A stretch of DNA of 64,000 nt from Pseudolysinimonas_A sp041984585. Its GTDB lineage: Bacteria; Actinomycetota; Actinomycetes; Actinomycetales; Microbacteriaceae. The translations under genes and the position numbers were made by a program. Under the pieces are notes generated by a model. That model saw only the letters and a list, made by a program, of their open reading frames with translations, did no database searches and was not told where the DNA came from. Positions 29,192 through 36,808 of this stretch are shown here, piece by piece. Numbering within the stretch: position 1 is the stretch's first letter; each line of letters begins with the position of its first letter. The stretch covers positions 52,210 through 116,209 of the forward strand of contig JBHIXX010000001.1 in NCBI GenBank assembly GCA_041984585.1, in the 5' to 3' direction.

Positions 29192-29698
29192 CTAGATATC
29201 CGTGCGCAGAAGCTCTGAGGCTCTCTGCTCGATTGCGTTGAAGCGTCGCTCCAGATCTGCGTGCTTCGCGTCGGCCTTGTCGAGATCGTCGGTCCAGCCT
29301 CCTCCGCGTATCAGGAGAAGTTCGCTGATCTGCTCGCGCAGGGCATCGTCGCTAACCAGCAAAAGGAGCTCCACACCCGTGCGCCCGACCGATTCCGACT
29401 GCGATACCGCTTCCTTCGTTCCTTCCATCTCGCCCCAGGCTTGCAACGCCTTCTCCTTGGTTTGGCCCTCGCCGACCGCAGCAGCCATGTACATCGCCGT
29501 CAGCCACATATGGCCGAGCCAGGCGCGACCCGAAACCAGAAACTCCGCGACGAGGCGTCGGATTTCTGCTCGGTTCTCGTTGCGTCTCGCTTCGTCTTCC
29601 CGCTGGGTCGTGGCCCTGCCGGAAAGGTGAGACGTCAGCAAGACGCCGCCGAGCGTGAAGGTCCCGGTCAGGGCGGCGACCGCGAATGTCTCCCACAT
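29192..29698 (-). CDS. Small membrane-anchored coiled-coil protein, unknown function
   Basis: A 168-residue protein: one N-terminal membrane segment (about residues 5-25, AVAALTGTFTLGGVLLTSHL) followed by an Arg/Glu-rich helical region (REDEARRNENRAEIRRLVAE) and further charged helices to the C-terminus. No catalytic motif is seen. Its base composition is clearly less GC-rich than its neighbours, and it lies between island fragments, so it was probably acquired. Single-anchor coiled-coil proteins of this kind occur in mobile-element cargo, but no function can be assigned. Confidence 0.6.
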   Translation of the reverse strand: MWETFAVAALTGTFTLGGVLLTSHLSGRATTQREDEARRNENRAEIRRLVAEFLVSGRAWLGHMWLTAMYMAAAVGEGQTKEKALQAWGEMEGTKEAVSQSESVGRTGVELLLLVSDDALREQISELLLIRGGGWTDDLDKADAKHADLERRFNAIEQRASELLRTDI

Positions 29699-29764
29699 GC
29701 TCCGAGGCTACGAGTCTGCTGCCCCCGGTGAAAGCGTCTTCGACGGTGGCAGCCGGTGCCTTCC

Positions 29765-29938
29765 TGATCCGGTAATTCGGTCGTTGCCGAGCAGCCGAGG
29801 GTCGCGGCGATGTCCGGAATCGACTCGCCCGAGTCGCGCAGCTTCTGTGCCCGGCGCGCCTGGCCGAGCCGGTCGCGCGGGGGCGGCCTCCGACCGGATG
29901 TTGAAGCAGTCGGAGGGGACGCGGGATCGCGCCTGATG
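29765..29938 (-). pseudogene. C-terminal remnant of a serine resolvase/invertase (HTH_7-like)
   Basis: The minus strand reads SGRRPPPRDRLGQARRAQKL then RDSGESIPDIAATLGCSATT before the similarity stops. This matches the linker and DNA-binding helix-turn-helix at the end of resolvase/invertase-type serine recombinases (Arg-rich linker, then ARRxxxLRDxGxSIxxIAxxLGxS). The catalytic domain and start are absent. It marks a decayed mobile element. Confidence 0.55.
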
Positions 29939-30060
29939 CGTCACCGCGAGTAGCGGCGGGTGCGGAGCGCGAGTGCCGTGATCGCGGCCGTCACAGCGAG
30001 CGCGGCGGCGAGGATCATCCCGATCAGTCCCACGAGTACGACGTCCATACCGGGAGAGAC
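29939..30060. repeat. Direct repeat, copy 2 (122 bp)
   Basis: Second copy of the sequence at 28878-28998. Similarity starts at CGTCACCGCG and stops sharply after GGGAGAGAC. The two copies bracket the island scar. Confidence 0.92.
29941..30048 (-). CDS. Possible 35-residue single-pass membrane peptide
   Basis: Starting MDVVLVGLIGMILAAALAVT, one hydrophobic helix covers almost the whole peptide and it ends with a basic RTRRYSR tail. No convincing Shine-Dalgarno sequence precedes the ATG. Support comes only from the composition and from the presence of a second (frameshifted) copy; it may be non-coding. Confidence 0.35.
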   Translation of the reverse strand: MDVVLVGLIGMILAAALAVTAAITALALRTRRYSR

Positions 30061-30121
30061 CGGCTCGGGGCCCCGCCATGACGCCGGGCCGGACTGCGCT
30101 CCCCGGGCATCCGGGCGCGGG

Positions 30122-30775
30122 TCAGGACCCGGGCACGAAGTGGTAGCCGTACACGCCGGCGCTGTCGAGCACCAGCTCCGACGGCGAACAGGTGACGCCG
30201 TAGGTCACCGAGGTCTGCCCGGTGACGATCGCGCGGGACCAGGGGAACACCGGGGGAGCGCCGATCGGGGTCATCCCGATCACCTCGCCGTTGGGCAGAG
30301 TGGTGGTGATCTCGTCGACGTGGGTGAGTGACGCCACCGCGTCGACCTGGAGGAATCCGCCGTCGACGACGGAGAACTCGCCGTTCTGCTCCTCCACCTG
30401 GTACGACTCGGTGCGGATCACGCCGTCGCCGGTGTCGACGGCGATGGTGAAGGTGACGTCATCCGCCGTGAACTGCCAGATGCGGCTCTCGTCGGTGAAC
30501 ACCATCTGGGCGACGCCGCGCGCGTCCCACTCGGCCGGCTGCGCCTCCGGCATCGAGGTGGTCAGGAAGTCGACGTGCTCCTCGAGCAGGCGCCCGAGAT
30601 CGAGCGTCCAGGGGGAGTGCGCGACCAGACACGCACCGACGTCGTCGAGGGCCTCCGCGTCCGGTGCCTCGGCGTCGGGCCGGGGGACCTCCGGGGCGGT
30701 CCCGCCGCATCCCGCGAGGGCGACGGCGACGGCCGTGGTGATGGACAGAACCGCTGCGTGCCGCGCTCGCGACAT
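30122..30775 (-). CDS. Secreted lipoprotein, unknown function
   Basis: A 217-residue protein with a type II signal peptide: basic MSRARH, hydrophobic VLSITTAVAVALAG and lipobox LAGC (Cys about residue 23), followed by a Pro/Glu/Asp-rich linker. The mature part is beta-rich (VTFTIAVDTGDGVIRTESYQ) with two further cysteines (GACLVAH and GVTCSPSEL) that may pair. It resembles many uncharacterised actinobacterial lipoproteins. It diverges from the glycosyltransferase gene. Confidence 0.82.
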   Translation of the reverse strand: MSRARHAAVLSITTAVAVALAGCGGTAPEVPRPDAEAPDAEALDDVGACLVAHSPWTLDLGRLLEEHVDFLTTSMPEAQPAEWDARGVAQMVFTDESRIWQFTADDVTFTIAVDTGDGVIRTESYQVEEQNGEFSVVDGGFLQVDAVASLTHVDEITTTLPNGEVIGMTPIGAPPVFPWSRAIVTGQTSVTYGVTCSPSELVLDSAGVYGYHFVPGS

Positions 30776-30900
30776 GGCGCCCTCCGGATTTTCGGTGACT
30801 CACTGTATCGACGCGCGACGCCCGCGAACAGGTTGACGTCGCACTCCCCGGTTCGGGGCGCGTGACGCCCCCTCGCACGGGCGCCACGCCGGTGGGGGTC

Positions 30901-30930
30901 TTGCTCCGACCCGGGGACCCGGGGGACGAT
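30901..30930 (+). promoter_or_regulatory. Candidate promoter of the glycosyltransferase operon
   Basis: TTGCTC (30901-30906), an 18-bp spacer and GACGAT (30925-30930), which ends six bases before the ATG at 30937. The -10 box is weak, but the spacing is that of the leaderless genes elsewhere in the window. Confidence 0.4.
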
Positions 30931-30936
30931 GGGGTC

Positions 30937-32889
30937 ATGGCACGGGGGGTGCCCTCGGCGCAGAGTGCGCAGTTCGCGGAACTGCTGCTCGAGTCAGGGC
31001 TGATCACAGGGGAACAGCTCGAGTTCGCGCGCGCCGCGAAGGACCGCACCGGGTCGCACATCGACGAGGTGCTGGTCGGTCTCGGCATCGTGACGCCCGA
31101 CGCGATCCGCAGCGCCGCAGCGCGGTCGTGGGGTCTGCCCGCCCTCGCCCTCAGCGAGACGGACCGCGACGACGCGTTCATCCGCGGCTGGTCGGGCCAG
31201 AGCATGATCGCCGAGAACTGGATGCCGCTGCGCCGTGATGGCGACGGCACGGTGCTCGTCGCCACGGCCCGGGTTCCCGACGAGGAGCGTCGCGCGCACA
31301 TCGAGGAGGTCGTCGGCGGCCCGGTGACTTTCGGCGCGGTGACGTCGTGGGACATCCGCCAGCTCGTGTTGCACGTGTTCCGTGAGGCGATCGCCGACGA
31401 GGCCGCGAACGAGCTGTTCCGCCAGAACCCGATGCTCTCCGCGCGCACCGTGCTCTCCCGCGCGCAGAAGGTCGTGCTCGTGGTGTTCCTGCTGCTGCTG
31501 CTCGCCTGCCTCGTGGTGTTCCCGGTGGCGACGGTGATCGGGATCATCACCACCATCAGCCTCGTCTTCTTCGCCAGCACGGTGTTCAAGTTCTTCGTCG
31601 CGATGCGCGGCGCCAAGTACGACGTCGTCGAACGGATCTCGCCCGAGCAGGTCGAGGCGCTCGACGACCGCGACCTGCCGCGCTACACGGTGCTCGTCCC
31701 CGTGTTCCGCGAGGAGAACGTGGTGCCGCAGCTCGTCGGCAACCTCGGGCGCATCGACTACCCGGCCGAGAAGCTCGAGGTGCTCGTGCTGATCGAGGAG
31801 GAGGACCACCTCACCCGCGACGCGTACCTCGGCTCGAACCCGCCGCCCAACTTCCACCTGGTGACCATCCCGAAGGGCGCCCCGCAGACGAAGCCGCGCG
31901 CCTGCAACGTCGGCCTGTTCTTCGCCACCGGCGAGTACCTCGTCATCTTCGACGCCGAGGACGCGCCCGAGCCCGATCAGCTGAAGAAGTCGGTGCTCGC
32001 CTTCCGCAAGGGCGGCCGGCGCACCGTCTGCGTGCAGGCGGCGCTCAACTATTTCAACGCCGACGAGAACGTGCTCACCCGCATGTTCACGCTCGAGTAC
32101 AACTACTGGTTCGACTACATGCTCGCCGGCCTCGATGCGGCCGATCTGCCCATCCCGCTCGGCGGCACGTCCAATCACTTCCGCACCTCGGCGCTGATCG
32201 AGCTGGGCGGTTGGGACCCCTACAACGTGACCGAGGATGCCGACCTCGGCATCCGGGCGTCGGCCCTCGGCTACCGGGTGGGCGTCATCAACTCGACGAC
32301 CATGGAGGAGGCCAACACCTCCATCCCGAACTTCATCCGTCAGCGCAGCCGCTGGATCAAGGGCTACATGCAGACGACGCTGGTGCACGCGCGGCGGCCG
32401 GCGGCGCTGATCGGCGAGGTCGGCCTACGCCGCTTCCTCGCCTTCGCGCTGCTCATCGGCGGCACCCCGGCGACGTTCCTCGGCGTCATCCCGCTCTACC
32501 TGGTGACGCTGTTCACCATCGCGCTGCCGACCGGCTGGCTCACCCAGTTCTTCCCGGTGTGGCTGCTCTGGATCACGCTGCTCAACTTCATCATCGGCAA
32601 CTCGATCATGGTGTACCTGTCGATGATGGGGCCCTACAAGCGGGGCACGTTCGAGCTGATCCTGTGGGCGATCCTCAACCCGGTGTACTGGATCCTGCAC
32701 TCGATCGCCGCCTACAAGGGGCTGTGGCAGCTGGTCACCCGACCGCACTACTGGGAGAAGACCGCGCACGGTCTCACCAAGCAGACCCACCTGGCGGGCG
32801 AGGCGGCGCAGGACGCCGCCGCGCACGACGACCTCGCCGAGCCGCTCGAGACCGTCGAGGCGGCGTCGACGGGGGGTGCGTCGCGATGA
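30937..32889 (+). CDS. Membrane glycosyltransferase family 2 with N-terminal MshEN/GspE_N-like domain
   Basis: A 650-residue processive-type glycosyltransferase. Residues 12-64 contain two 24-residue motifs separated by five residues, the spacing of MshEN c-di-GMP-binding domains (QFAELLLESGLITGEQLE, then HIDEVLVGLGIVTPDAI), though the leading Arg-Leu-Gly of each is not conserved. Two membrane segments follow (about 178-222), then a CESA-like GT2 domain: VLVPVFREENVVPQL, FDAEDAPEPDQL (about 338), TEDADLGIRA and QRSRWIKGYMQT (about 469), and three or four C-terminal membrane helices. It probably makes or exports a surface glycan. I start it at ATG 30937. The next gene overlaps by four bases (ATGA). 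Confidence 0.88.
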   Translation: MARGVPSAQSAQFAELLLESGLITGEQLEFARAAKDRTGSHIDEVLVGLGIVTPDAIRSAAARSWGLPALALSETDRDDAFIRGWSGQSMIAENWMPLRRDGDGTVLVATARVPDEERRAHIEEVVGGPVTFGAVTSWDIRQLVLHVFREAIADEAANELFRQNPMLSARTVLSRAQKVVLVVFLLLLLACLVVFPVATVIGIITTISLVFFASTVFKFFVAMRGAKYDVVERISPEQVEALDDRDLPRYTVLVPVFREENVVPQLVGNLGRIDYPAEKLEVLVLIEEEDHLTRDAYLGSNPPPNFHLVTIPKGAPQTKPRACNVGLFFATGEYLVIFDAEDAPEPDQLKKSVLAFRKGGRRTVCVQAALNYFNADENVLTRMFTLEYNYWFDYMLAGLDAADLPIPLGGTSNHFRTSALIELGGWDPYNVTEDADLGIRASALGYRVGVINSTTMEEANTSIPNFIRQRSRWIKGYMQTTLVHARRPAALIGEVGLRRFLAFALLIGGTPATFLGVIPLYLVTLFTIALPTGWLTQFFPVWLLWITLLNFIIGNSIMVYLSMMGPYKRGTFELILWAILNPVYWILHSIAAYKGLWQLVTRPHYWEKTAHGLTKQTHLAGEAAQDAAAHDDLAEPLETVEAASTGGASR

Positions 32890-34079
32890 CCGACCTGCTG
32901 CCGACCACCGACGAGCTCGACCTCGACGACCTGCCGCGCCGCGACCGCACGCGCCGCACCCGGCCGCGCACCCGCCTCGACAAGTTCCCGCGCGACCCGC
33001 TGCTGCGCTGGGCGGTGCGCGCGGCGCTCGCCCTGCCGTACGTCGCGATCGCGCTGCTCGGCGGGCTCGGCACGACCGACAAGCTGCTCACGCCGAACCA
33101 GCAGCTGCTCGTGCACCTGTCGACCCTCAGCTGGGATCGCGCCGACCCCGAGTGGGTCGGGCAGATCTACCCGCCGGTGACGACGCTGCTCGCGGCGGTG
33201 ATTCCCGGCGGGCGCGTCGGTCTCGCGATCGCCGGCGCACTCGTGGCGGGTCTGTTCCTTCAGAAGCTGATGGAGATCATGGTGCAGCGGCGCTTCCCGC
33301 CGTCGACCGTCGTCATCCTGACCCTCGCCATCGGCGCGAACCCGCTGTTCGCCTACACGGCGACCGAGAACTTCGCGGCGTTCGTCGGCCTCGCCTGCTT
33401 CGGACTCGCCGCCCCGGACGTGGTGCGGTTCGTCGCCTGGCGCAACACCCGCGCCGGGTTCCGGGCCGGCATCCTGCTGATGGTCGCGATGCTCTCCGAC
33501 CTCTCCGGCATCCTCTACACGCTCACCGCGGCGCTCGCCGCGCCGTTCCTGCGGCTCGGTCGGGCCGACCAGTCCGGCGCGCGGTGGGCGAACGTGCTGG
33601 TCATCGTCTACCCGACGATCTCGGCGCTGGTGGCGATCTTCACCATCAACTGGATCTTCACCGGCAACCCGTTGCTGATCTGGACGCAGGAGATGATCGA
33701 GTCGTCGCCGCAGCGGCTGGCCACGCTCGGCCAGATCTTCTTGACCCCGAACGGATGGCTGCTCGCCGCCCCGGTGGTGTGCGCCTGGCTGATCGCGCTG
33801 ATCGTCCGGCGGCCCGGGTCGATCGCCGTGTCGACGCTCGTCTTCGTCGCGATCCTCTCCGCCTACGTGCTGGGGCTCATCCCGTCGGGGTCGGCGGGCA
33901 ACACCTTCATCCTGATGACGGTGATGGCGATCGCGCTGGTGCCGACGGCCCGCTCGACGGCGAGGATCATCCTGACCGACACGGTGGCGTTCCTGCAGAT
34001 CGCGATCGCCTGGGCCGCCGCGTTCCACCGCGACTCGGTGGTGGCCTGGATGTCGGCGCTCGGCTTCCCCGTCGGCTGA
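32886..34079 (+). CDS. Polytopic membrane protein paired with the glycosyltransferase
   Basis: A 397-residue membrane protein with a basic cytoplasmic N-terminus (RRDRTRRTRPRTRLDKFPRD) and about ten hydrophobic segments. A large first extracytoplasmic loop contains STLSWDRADPEWVGQIYPP, acidic residues placed as in GT-C-fold glycosyltransferases, but homology to them is not established. The ATGA overlap with the GT2 gene indicates translational coupling, so it probably supplies a lipid-linked sugar step, a channel or a modifying activity for the same polymer. A terminator follows. Confidence 0.72.
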   Translation: MTDLLPTTDELDLDDLPRRDRTRRTRPRTRLDKFPRDPLLRWAVRAALALPYVAIALLGGLGTTDKLLTPNQQLLVHLSTLSWDRADPEWVGQIYPPVTTLLAAVIPGGRVGLAIAGALVAGLFLQKLMEIMVQRRFPPSTVVILTLAIGANPLFAYTATENFAAFVGLACFGLAAPDVVRFVAWRNTRAGFRAGILLMVAMLSDLSGILYTLTAALAAPFLRLGRADQSGARWANVLVIVYPTISALVAIFTINWIFTGNPLLIWTQEMIESSPQRLATLGQIFLTPNGWLLAAPVVCAWLIALIVRRPGSIAVSTLVFVAILSAYVLGLIPSGSAGNTFILMTVMAIALVPTARSTARIILTDTVAFLQIAIAWAAAFHRDSVVAWMSALGFPVG

Positions 34080-34114
34080 CCGGCGACCTGGGCCGAGCAT
34101 CCGGGTCTGGCGGT

Positions 34115-34140
34115 CTCGGTCCGGCGACGGCCGGACCGAG
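34115..34140 (+). terminator. Terminator after the glycosyltransferase pair
   Basis: A perfect 11-bp stem CTCGGTCCGGC / GCCGGACCGAG with a GACG loop, between the membrane-protein stop and the thrS promoter. Confidence 0.78.
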
Positions 34141-34157
34141 CGGCTCCGGCGCGCGGA

Positions 34158-34163
34158 TATCGT
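34158..34163 (+). promoter_or_regulatory. -10 element TATCGT of thrS (leaderless)
   Basis: TATCGT ends six bases before the GTG start of thrS. The absence of a leader argues against a T-box or other RNA control here. Confidence 0.5.
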
Positions 34164-34169
34164 TGTGGG

Positions 34170-36119
34170 GTGACTGCGCAGACCGGGTTCGACCTGTTCC
34201 CCGACCGCGCCGTGATCGCGATCCGCGTGAACGGCGTGCTGATGGACAAGGCGACCACCGTGGAGACGACGGACGACGTCGAGCCGGTCGAGGTGTCGTC
34301 GCCCGACGGCCTCGACATCCTGCGGCACTCCACCGCGCACGTGCTCGCCCAGGCGGTGCAGAAGCTCAACCCCGACGCGAAGCTCGGGATCGGGCCACCG
34401 ATCCAGGACGGTTTCTACTACGACTTCGACGTCGACCAGCCGTTCACGCCGGAAGACCTCACCGCGCTCGAGAAGGAGATGCAGCGCATCATCCGCTCGG
34501 GGCAGCGGTTCGTGCGCCGGGAGGTCACCGACGCCGAGGCCGACGCCGAGCTGGCGGGGGAGCCCTACAAGCTCGAGCTGATCCGGCTCAAGGGCTCGGC
34601 CGGCGACGAGGAGTCGGTCGAGGTCGGCGCGGGCGGCCTCACCGTCTACGACAACGTCGACCGCGACGGCAACGTCGTCTGGAAGGATCTCTGCCGCGGC
34701 CCGCACGTGCCCAACACGGGCGCGCTCGGCGGCGGCATGAAGCTGACCCGCGTCGCCGCCGCGTACTGGCGGGGGAGCGAGAAGAACCCGCAGCTGCAGC
34801 GCATCTACGGCACCGCGTGGCCGACGAAGGACGACCTGCGCGACTACCTGGGCCGGCTCGAGGAGGCGGCGAAGCGCGACCACCGCAAGCTCGGCAAGGA
34901 GCTCGATCTGTTCTCGTTCCCCGACGAGATCGGCTCCGGCCTGTCGGTGTGGCACCCCAAGGGCGGCACCGTCCGGATGGAGATGGAGCAGCACGCCCGC
35001 CGACGGCATGTCGAGGCCGGCTACCACTACGTCTACACGCCGCACATCTCGAAGTCCGACCTGTTCCGGCAGTCCAACCACCTCGTCACCTACAAGGAGG
35101 GGATGTTCCCGCCCTTCACCCTCGACGAGGAGACGGATGCCGACGGGCAGGTCACGAAGGCCGGGCAGGACTACTACCTGAAGCCGATGAACTGCCCGAT
35201 GCACATCCTCATCTACAAGGAGCGTGCGCGGAGCTACCGCGACCTGCCGCTGCGGCTCGCCGAGAACGGCACCGTGTACCGCTACGAGCTCTCCGGTGCG
35301 CTGCACGGGCTCACCCGCGTGCGCGGGTTCACCCAGGACGACTCGCACCTGTTCGTCACCCCCGACCAGCTCGAGGACGAGGCGACCAAGGTGCTCGAGT
35401 TCGTCATCTCGATGCTGCGCGACTTCGGCCTCGACGACTTCGAGCTGGAGCTGTCGATGCGCGACGACGAGAAGTCGAAGTGGATCGGGTCCGACGAGTT
35501 CTGGGAGTCGTCGACGAACGCCCTGCGCAACGTCGCCCGCGCCTCCGGCCTGAAGCTGACCGAGGTTCCCGGCGAGGCCGCTTTCTACGGCCCCAAGATC
35601 GACCTCAAGACGAAGGACGCGATCGGTCGCGTCTGGCAGCTCTCCACCGTGCAGGTCGACCCCAACCTGCCCGAGCGCTTCGGACTCGAGTTCACCGACA
35701 AGGACGGCGAGAAGAAGCGCCCGATCATGATCCATCGTGCGCTCTTCGGCTCCATCGAACGGTTCTTCGCGATCCTGCTCGAGCACTACGCCGGGGCGTT
35801 CCCGGTCTGGCTGTCGCCCGTGCAGGTGGTCGGCGTCCCGGTCGCCGAGGAGTTCGGCGGGTACCTCGACGACATCGCCGACCGGCTGCGCGCCGAGGGA
35901 GTTCGCGTCGAGGTGGACCATTCGGATGAGCGGATGCAGAAGAAGATCCGCACCCACACGCTCGCGAAGGTGCCGTACCAGCTGATCGCCGGCGAGAAGG
36001 ACCGCGACGCGGGCACGGTGAGCTTCCGCTTCCGCGACGGCACCCAGGAGAACGGCATCCCGGTCGACGAGGCGGTCGCGCGCATCCGCGAGGCGATCGC
36101 CACGAAGGCCCAGGTCTGA
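34170..36119 (+). CDS. thrS: Threonine--tRNA ligase
   Basis: A 649-residue class II aminoacyl-tRNA synthetase charging tRNA-Thr. The N-terminal TGS-like region is short and divergent, as in related actinobacteria. The editing domain follows, with ILRHSTAHVLAQAVQ (His-rich pocket). The catalytic core has the Zn ligand Cys in MNCPMHILIYKE (about 342), RYELSGALHGLTRVRGFTQD (motif 2) and IMIHRALFGSIERFFAILLE (motif 3). The C-terminal anticodon-binding domain is complete. One base separates it from the HIT gene. Confidence 0.97.
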   Translation: MTAQTGFDLFPDRAVIAIRVNGVLMDKATTVETTDDVEPVEVSSPDGLDILRHSTAHVLAQAVQKLNPDAKLGIGPPIQDGFYYDFDVDQPFTPEDLTALEKEMQRIIRSGQRFVRREVTDAEADAELAGEPYKLELIRLKGSAGDEESVEVGAGGLTVYDNVDRDGNVVWKDLCRGPHVPNTGALGGGMKLTRVAAAYWRGSEKNPQLQRIYGTAWPTKDDLRDYLGRLEEAAKRDHRKLGKELDLFSFPDEIGSGLSVWHPKGGTVRMEMEQHARRRHVEAGYHYVYTPHISKSDLFRQSNHLVTYKEGMFPPFTLDEETDADGQVTKAGQDYYLKPMNCPMHILIYKERARSYRDLPLRLAENGTVYRYELSGALHGLTRVRGFTQDDSHLFVTPDQLEDEATKVLEFVISMLRDFGLDDFELELSMRDDEKSKWIGSDEFWESSTNALRNVARASGLKLTEVPGEAAFYGPKIDLKTKDAIGRVWQLSTVQVDPNLPERFGLEFTDKDGEKKRPIMIHRALFGSIERFFAILLEHYAGAFPVWLSPVQVVGVPVAEEFGGYLDDIADRLRAEGVRVEVDHSDERMQKKIRTHTLAKVPYQLIAGEKDRDAGTVSFRFRDGTQENGIPVDEAVARIREAIATKAQV

Positions 36120-36120
36120 C

Positions 36121-36687
36121 GTGATCGGCGGGGACCCCGGTCTGGACTACGACGGCGCCGTGTACGCCGACGTCGAGCGGGTCGGGGGCGACGTCGGCCC
36201 GTTCGAGCGGCTGTGGACCCCGCATCGCATCGCCTACATCGAGTCGGGCGGCGTGCACGGCGAGGAGGGCTGCGTGTTCTGCTCCGCGCCCGGCAAGAGC
36301 GACGAGGAGGCCCTCATCGTGCACCGCGGCGAGGCGGCGTACGTGATCCTCAACCTGTTCCCGTACAACGCCGGGCACCTGCTCGTCGTGCCCTACCGGC
36401 ACGTCGCGCTCTACGACGACGCGACGGATGCCGAGGTCGCCGAGATCGCGGCGCTCACCCAGACCGCGATGCGCGTCATCCGGGACTCGTCGCGGGCCGA
36501 CGGGTTCAACATCGGGATGAACCAGGGGGCCATCGCCGGTGCGGGCATCTCGGCGCACCTGCATCAGCACGTGGTGCCGCGCTGGGCGGCGGACGCCAAC
36601 TTCTTCCCGATCATCGCCCGCACGAAGGCGCTGCCGAAGCTGCTCGGCGACGTGCGCGCCGAGCTCGCGTCCGCCTGGCCCGCCTGA
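36121..36687 (+). CDS. HIT family protein (AP4A phosphorylase/hydrolase-like)
   Basis: A 188-residue histidine-triad nucleotide-binding protein. The triad is HLHQHVVPRW (His 146, 148, 150). A zinc-type EEGCVFCSAPGKSDEE lies upstream and NLFPYNAGHLLVVPYRHVALY supplies the conserved Asn and His. Actinobacterial homologues are annotated as AP4A phosphorylases, so a role in dinucleoside polyphosphate removal is likely but inferred. It is directly after thrS, in the same operon; synthetases generate such dinucleotides as by-products. Confidence 0.92.
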   Translation: MIGGDPGLDYDGAVYADVERVGGDVGPFERLWTPHRIAYIESGGVHGEEGCVFCSAPGKSDEEALIVHRGEAAYVILNLFPYNAGHLLVVPYRHVALYDDATDAEVAEIAALTQTAMRVIRDSSRADGFNIGMNQGAIAGAGISAHLHQHVVPRWAADANFFPIIARTKALPKLLGDVRAELASAWPA

Positions 36688-36794
36688 CGGAGGGATGACG
36701 CCGCGTGACGGCCGTGTCGGGTCGTCGCCGGCGGCTCGGGCATCCTGGGTCCACGCGGATGGCCGTGGCCCGGTCGCCGCTCCGCACCGAGACG

Positions 36795-36800
36795 TAGAAT
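36795..36800 (+). promoter_or_regulatory. -10 element TAGAAT of pdxS (leaderless)
   Basis: TAGAAT ends eight bases before the pdxS ATG, with no Shine-Dalgarno sequence between. Confidence 0.58.
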
Positions 36801-36808
36801 CGACGATC

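Noticed and set aside
34080..34169. T-box or other leader control upstream of thrS
   Set aside because: The gap holds a terminator of the previous operon, and the -10 element lies six bases before the start, leaving no room for a leader RNA.
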